A stretch of 64,000 bases of DNA, taken from positions 1,181,788-1,245,787 of the forward strand of contig NW_004955477.1 of the NCBI RefSeq assembly GCF_000276665.1, in the 5' to 3' direction. Below, one piece after another: positions 58,522-64,000 of this stretch (position 1 is its first letter; each line of letters opens with the position of its first letter). The position numbers were made by a program, and so were the translations under genes. Below the pieces are notes generated by a model. The model searched no databases, was not told the DNA's origin, and worked only from the letters and a program-made list of their open reading frames with translations. This DNA comes from Chinchilla lanigera. Taxonomy: Eukaryota; Chordata; Mammalia; Rodentia; Chinchillidae.

Positions 58522-58663
58522 TCCTGGGACTGGGTGTGGTGGCACATGCCTGTAATCACAGCACTCTTGAGGCTGAGGCAGGAGAATTGCTGAGTTCAAG
58601 ATCAGCCTGCGTTACATAATGAGTTCAAGCCCAGGATGAAATACATAGTGAGACCCTGTTTTA
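58522..58663 (+). mobile_element. B1 SINE
   Basis: GGGACTGGGTGTGGTGGCAC ... GTGAGACCCTGTTTTAAAA, sense B1. Confidence 0.95.
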
Positions 58664-58897
58664 AAAAAATTAAGAGTCTTGGGTGCTTTAGCTTTTGTGG
58701 AGCTTTCTTGCCCACAACTAAAAGTATGTTTTCTAACTTTACTGGTACCAAGACAAATATAGTTTAGGCTAGACTCATGTTTATAGTCATTTCTATATAT
58801 ATTCATTTTTTTCTGATTTTTAAAGAACTGAAAATTACATTTTTGTGACCCTTGGGCAATGTGCCTGTTATACTTGACCCAAGTTTTCAGCCTTTTC

Positions 58898-58993
58898 CCA
58901 GTTTGTTTTGTTTTGTTCTGCAGAGCTGGAGATCAAACCCAAGGCCTACTGAGTACAAGACAAGTGCTGTGTGCCTAAGCTACTCGTCAGGAG
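58898..58993 (-). mobile_element. ID SINE, old
   Basis: (TTTTG)n, then CAGAGCTGGAGATCAAACCC ... CTAAGCTACTCGTCAGGAGC. Confidence 0.8.
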
Positions 58994-59139
58994 CTTCTTT
59001 GTTTCAAGGTCAATATAATTTGGTCCTAGCAGCTCATGGAAGGACCTAGGTGCAGGCATTTTACTTCCCTAGCCTGGTCCAATTGCACCCCAGCCTTCCT
59101 ATTGTTTCCCACCCTGGACAAGTTTGGACACATTCTGCT

Positions 59140-59770
59140 TCCCCAGCCTTCTCCTCTCGTTTATTTCTCACTATTTTAAATAGATAGGCCAGGGTTCTGC
59201 TATGAACATTCCATGCATTTGCAAAATGGGGACTTCTCTGAACGCAGAAGCAGAAAGCTCTACCTGCAGCCATGGTGGCCTGCAACGATGGCAAAGGGTG
59301 TTAATGATGAGCCCTCGCTGCTGACCCCGACCTCATCGACCGCCGCCCTCTCCCTAGCCAGGGTCTGCAATCCAGCCAGCTGCTGAGGAGTTTAAAGGGC
59401 AGCCGTCCCACTCAGCCAGTGGGCCATTAATAATGTTTTCATCTGTGACAGTGACAAACCTGCAGTACTTTAAGAGAGTTTATTAAGGTCAGTCTATAAA
59501 TAAGAATTAAAATTTTTTTAAAAATGGGTTGACACAGATGAACGGACAGATGAATAAAGTGCTTGGACAAAACAATAAATATAAAAGTGGACAAGGAGCT
59601 CTAAGAGGAAGTCTTGGAATGAAAGGCCCAGCCCACTTGGCCTCCAGCCTCACCCTAACTTAGATTTCATGAAACCACTTTCAAACTTGCAGGTTTCATG
59701 ATTCCAGGCCCTGCCTAATAGTTTGTCACTTAATGCCTATTCTCTCCACTGATAAAAAGAATTGCGGCCA
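59140..59770. promoter_or_regulatory. Candidate conserved enhancer D
   Basis: Repeat-free. Contains CCATTAATAATG (59425 onward), CTGTGACAGTGACAAACC (MEIS-like), GAGTTTATTAAGG, GTGTTAATGATGAGC and several CpGs at 59300-59350 (CCCCGACCTCATCGACCGCC). No coding frame is supported. Role inferred. Confidence 0.42.
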
Positions 59771-61100
59771 TTTCTCTATGTCAAGCTCATAACTGAGAGC
59801 TGGTAAAATTTAAATGTCTCATCTGTCCTTAAGCTTTTGCATGCAGATGGCCTTAGAAGACTCAGGCCTGCGGGCAGGTGGCAGTGGTGTGTAGCTTACC
59901 CAGTCTTCCCTTGCTGTCTTGGGATGAACTCCCTTAGCAAAATGACCATGGAGGTCACAAGCCAGAAATGTGTCTTTCTGCAGCTTGGTCTCCTAGTTCA
60001 GAGGATGAAATTGTCCGAAAAGGTGTGGGCACATACTATCCCATTCTGCTTTCTTGACAGTGTGGCTCTTCCTACAATGGCTTTGCTATGGTTGGGATGA
60101 TTTTTAATTGTGTATTTGAGCTCTTTGTTTTCAAACCTCTTTTGTGTTTCTCTGCTTGAGTGGCATTCCCAAGGAGGCCAGGAGGGACTCAGGGCAAGTT
60201 AGGTGGTCTCCATTTGGAAGATGTTTAGGGCACAGAGAGATCAGCTTGGCCTGAGATCACTCAGCATGGAGGAGCAGAACCTGTCACTGTGCACTGAATA
60301 TAGGCAAGGCAATGCCGAAGGAGGAACGTGATGCAAGTGATTGGCCTCAACTGGTACATTACCTGCCAGCAATATCTGTAAGCAGAAAAGTGAAGTCACT
60401 TCAGGGATATTAAGGGGTGTTATGGTAGCCCTGCAGGGATGGCTGGTCCTTAAAGTTCCTTCTGAATCATGTTATTAGAATTTGGGTCAGGTTGGTATTT
60501 TATTCCAACCTGAGGAATAAGGGAATAAATATCAGTGTGTCTTCTTTCTTCAGAGAGGGCAGTGAGATGAAGTCCCTATGATAATTAATTCTCAGTTCTA
60601 CAGAAGTATCAACAAATCAGAATAGCCGAACAGTCAGGCTGGTGAGTTCCCCTGAATGTTCTGCCCTCTGTTAGTTCCCAGATCTCTCAAGACCCAAATT
60701 CAAACTGGAGGGCCTCAGGGCTAGACACAGACCAGGAACAGTTTGGAATTCTCCCTCAGAGTCACAGGCAAGAAGGAAGGAAGACTTGGAGCCTCTGGTC
60801 TAAGGAGAGGGCTTTGCCATTCCATTCAGTTCAGTGAGTGTCTCAAGAGCATGTCTTCTAAACCAGGTCCTAGGCCAGGAGCACAAGGTAAAGGGTAAGG
60901 AAGAGATATAGTGGCAACAGGCTGGGGACCAATCATGGGATGTACAGTGATGACTATGTCAGTAGTGTAGACACCACTCCACCATGAAGACCTTGATGGG
61001 GGAAAGGAATTCCAGGAAGGCTTCACAGAGGAGGTATCTCAGTGGCATTGAGGTTTGAAGAACAAGTGGAGAAATGCTATATTGGAAAGGAAAGGCCTTG
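59771..61100. other. Intergenic, unique
   Basis: No repeat or exon was recognised. 60290-60540 is repeat-free with AGTGATTGG and AATATCAGTG words and could be regulatory, but the signal is weak. Confidence 0.5.
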
Positions 61101-61107
61101 CTGGGTA

Positions 61108-61420
61108 CAATGGGCTGAACTGTGTCCCCTCAAAATTCAAATGCTGAAACACTAACCCACAGTATCTCAGAATGAGACTCTTTGGAGACAGTGTCTTTAA
61201 AGAGGTAATTAAGTAAAATGAGGTCACTGGGATGGGCCTTTGTTCACTCTGACTGATGCTCTTCTGAGAAGATGAGAACTAGACACAGACATATACAGAG
61301 GACAGACCCTCTGTATGGTTTCAAGATTCAAGTGACCTCAGGATTCCAGTGACCAGAATTGTGAGAAAACAAATGTTTATTATTGGGGGGCACCTAGCCT
61401 GTTCTATTTGTTGGCACTAG
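61108..61420 (+). mobile_element. Solo LTR, MaLR (MLT1-like)
   Basis: GGGCTGAACTGTGTCCCCTC ... TTTAAAGAGGTAATTAAGTAA ... CCAGAATTGTGAGAAAACAAA is a classic MLT1-type LTR in sense orientation. Confidence 0.85.
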
Positions 61421-61837
61421 TGAAAAAATATACCAGAGAAACAAAGAACTCCAGCCAAATTCTGGAAGGGACTGTAGTTGAGTATTTAGAGAGCTGCGTT
61501 GTTCTGAAGAGTCAGAAATGCCTGAAGGGGACAGGATCTGCTTGCCAGAGGCATCTGGACCCCAGATTCTTGGCCTCTTACAAATGGGTACCCTCATGGG
61601 AACCCCATGACAACCTTTCCCCTCTGTACTTCCAGCTTCCAGAGGGAAGCTGGGCACACATTCTTTGCTTTGTTTTCTGTAAATTTAAAAGTGGGTCCTA
61701 GCTCAGAATGTCATTCTCTGTCCCTAGGTCTCCCCAGTCAGAACCATTTATATCCTGTTTGCCTGATGGAGTAGAATCAACAGATACTCCAATGATGAGG
61801 GTTGCATGTCTCCTCCAACACTCTTGCTTGCTGGCTG

Positions 61838-64000
61838 TTTTAGTTACTTTTCTCATATTGCTGAGACAAAATATCCAATGCCCGAAGTTAAAAGGATGAA
61901 AGGTTTATTTAGATCACAGTTTGTGGAGATTTCAGTCTGTAATTGGCTGGTTCTAAGGCAGAGTGGCACATGGCAGAGGGGAAGTGGTTCAAGGCAGCAG
62001 AAGACAACAAAAGCAAGTAAGAGAGAGCAGACAAGCCTCTTTCTGTCCTTTATATTGTATCCAGTCTATCAGGATTAGGGTTGTGCCAACGCAATCAGTG
62101 GACTGATCCAGCAGTCACCCACCCTTAATCCTAGCACCCTTAATCCCAGGACTGTACCACCAATCAATCATGATTCTAGATTCAGCCAACTCAAAAAAAA
62201 AAAAAAAAAAGCTATGACCACATGAGGCTTTGCGGGGACATCTACACACAAACCATAACATTCTGCCCCTGGCCCTCCAAAGACTTCACACACATCCCTT
62301 TATGCAAAAGACATTTAGCCCATCTCCAAGAGTTGCCAAAGCCCTAACAGTTTCAGCATTGCTGAAAAGTCCAAGGTGAAAGCCTCCTCTGACATTTAAG
62401 GCAAACTCCTAGCTGTGAAATGAAAAGAAAGTTAAACACTTCCAACATTCAATGGCACAAGATAGACATTTCCATTCCAAAAGTTACAAACAGGGGAATA
62501 CAGAGGAATGGGACCAAAGCAAGTGCAAAATCCAGCAGGGCAAACATTAAGTTCTGCAGTTCCATGTGCAGCATTTGAGGCAATCTGTGGTAAGATGTGA
62601 ACTCCAAAGTGTTTGGGTGGCTCTGCCCCTGTGGCACTTCTAGTGGTTATAGCTCTAATGGCTTCTCTCTTGGGCCCACTCTACTCCTTCCTTGCAATTC
62701 TCCTCAGATGATCCACATTCCTAGCTTTTCCAAACTTCTGGGTCTCCACTGCACCCTTGGCTTCACTCTCACAGTTTTACATATTGCCCTGTCACGGACA
62801 TATTGCCTGGCTTCCCAGGCCTTCTTTTGAAATCTGGGTGGAAGCCTTCCTGACTCCTCAACTTTTCCATTCTGTATGCAACTAAAACTAGTGGCATGTG
62901 GATAATGCTAAAGTCTGCTGCCAGTTGGAGAAGTAGCCAGGCTTCCCTCTCTCTTGGCTGTAGGGGTCAAATGCCTGGATTACTGAGCACCCTGAATCCA
63001 ATTCTAAGGAACAAATTCTCTTTGCCACAGCCATTCTAGAACATGGTGCTCTGCAGTTTTCTTCTCAAAGCAGTCTTTCACTTTTGCAGGTTTGAGGCTG
63101 CACAGGGTAGAGTTCTGCAGCTTCTTTGATGCCCTCAGGCCATCTTTTCTATTCTCTTGTTCCTTCTCAGCAATCAAGATCTCCTCTGCTCTATTTTTGT
63201 AGTCCATAGCTTTATTGGAGCTTACTTTCTGGCCAAGCTCACAATGTTTTAAATCATTCTGATGGGCTCTTTGTTCTTGATTTTCAATATAGATGTTGTT
63301 AAAAGCCTCCAGCAGTAGCCATCACACTGCCTTAATATTCAACTGCCTTAAGATTTCTTCTACAAGATTAATTAGTCTGATGCCCTTAATCTCAGTCTCA
63401 AGCAAAGTTGATCGACATGAGCAAAATGCATACACACTTTTTGCGAAGTTATAACACACATCATCTGGAATCCAACAACCAATGAGCTCTTCTTCCCAGC
63501 AGAAACCTCCCAAACTTTCCAGTAAAGACTTCTGGCAGGGGTGCTCAGCAGCATAGTGCCTGCCTGGTAAGCACAAGGTTGTGAGTTCAATTCCCAGTAC
63601 CAGAAAACAACAACAACAACAACAACAACAAAAACCCAAAGGCTTCTGGCAGGATTTCTATCAGCCTCTGGTTTTTTTCTGACCAGACTCTCCCATACAG
63701 TACAGCCTAAGGCATTCCAGCTCTACTTTTCCAGCCAGCATCTCTGGACCTTTCCTAACTCTTCCCACAAACCATTCCCAAAGGCTTCTGAGCCACATGG
63801 TCAGGTATAGTCACAGTAATAACCCCACTTCTCCAACACCAAATTTATTATAGTCAGGGCTTGCAAGGGAATAGATGTAATACAGGGCACGTAATTTATA
63901 GGATGCCCAGAAAAAGTCAAATGCAAAGGGGTGCAAGAAATCTATCCATGCAGTAAAGACCCAAAGAATCCAGCTGAGGCACTGGATCCCATGACAATGT
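61838..64000 (-). mobile_element. MaLR-like provirus, antisense, running off the window
   Basis: The 3' LTR occupies about 61838-62262 (TTTTAGTTACTTTTCTCAT ... ACAAACCATAACA). The internal region 62263-63846 mirrors 40806-41790, for example the CATGGTCAGGTATAGT word. An ID is inserted at 63540-63636. At about 63847 the sequence switches to TATTATAGTCAGGGCTTGC, resembling the different LTR at 10374. No coding region was seen. Confidence 0.75.
63540..63642 (+). mobile_element. ID SINE inserted in the MaLR internal region
   Basis: GGTGCTCAGCAGCATAGTGC ... GAGTTCAATTCCCAGTACC plus a (CAA)n tail. CTTCTGGCAGG flanks it at 63529-63539 and 63643-63653. The 5' end is slightly truncated. Confidence 0.94.

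Noticed and set aside
34000..64000. HMX3 or HMX2 coding exons
   Set aside because: No homeodomain-like frame occurs on either strand; in human these genes lie much further downstream of ACADSB.

Overview
The window is mammalian nuclear DNA. It has long introns with GT-AG borders and is dense in SINEs, LINE-1 fragments and MaLR-type LTRs. The SINEs point to a rodent: tRNA-like ID elements with A/B-box style sequence, B1 (7SL-derived) elements, and composites that join a B1 half to an ID half through an A-rich linker. The B1-ID composites and the ID consensus look more like a squirrel- or beaver-related rodent than mouse or rat; I lean to a beaver/kangaroo-rat type lineage, but that is inference.

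One protein-coding gene is present: ACADSB (short/branched-chain acyl-CoA dehydrogenase, mitochondrial isoleucine breakdown), on the + strand. Ten consecutive coding exons, matching exons 2-11 of the human gene, lie at 9754-30587. Every splice phase joins and there is no frameshift or premature stop; the ten exons give 411 codons plus stop. Exon 1 (about the first 14 residues) and the promoter are not in the window, so positions 1-9753 are part of intron 1. The product appears 7 residues shorter than human at the start of the mature enzyme; the catalytic glutamate and both family signature regions are intact. A 3' UTR of uncertain length follows, perhaps up to about 33.6 kb.

From about 34 kb to the end I find no coding exon. 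In human and mouse the next genes downstream of ACADSB are the homeobox genes HMX3 and HMX2; they are not in this window, so this half is probably ACADSB-HMX3 intergenic DNA. It falls into two kinds of sequence: repeat-rich blocks (L1 and MaLR elements at 35-46 kb, 51.9-52.3 kb, 57.5-58.5 kb, 61.1-64 kb) and repeat-poor blocks with homeodomain-, POU- and SOX-like motifs (about 46.2-48.0, 56.6-57.4 and 59.1-59.8 kb). The latter are the best candidates for developmental enhancers.

The most unusual structures are: a 105-bp inverted duplication with only two differences inside an old LTR (28237-28746); an apparent L1-mobilised copy of an ERV transcript nested in a B1-ID element (21262-22034); a 5' LINE-1 region with tandem monomer-like repeats (43.7-44.25 kb); and a MaLR-like provirus with mismatched ends at the right edge. 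No CRISPR array, operon, bacterial feature or convincing RNA gene was seen.
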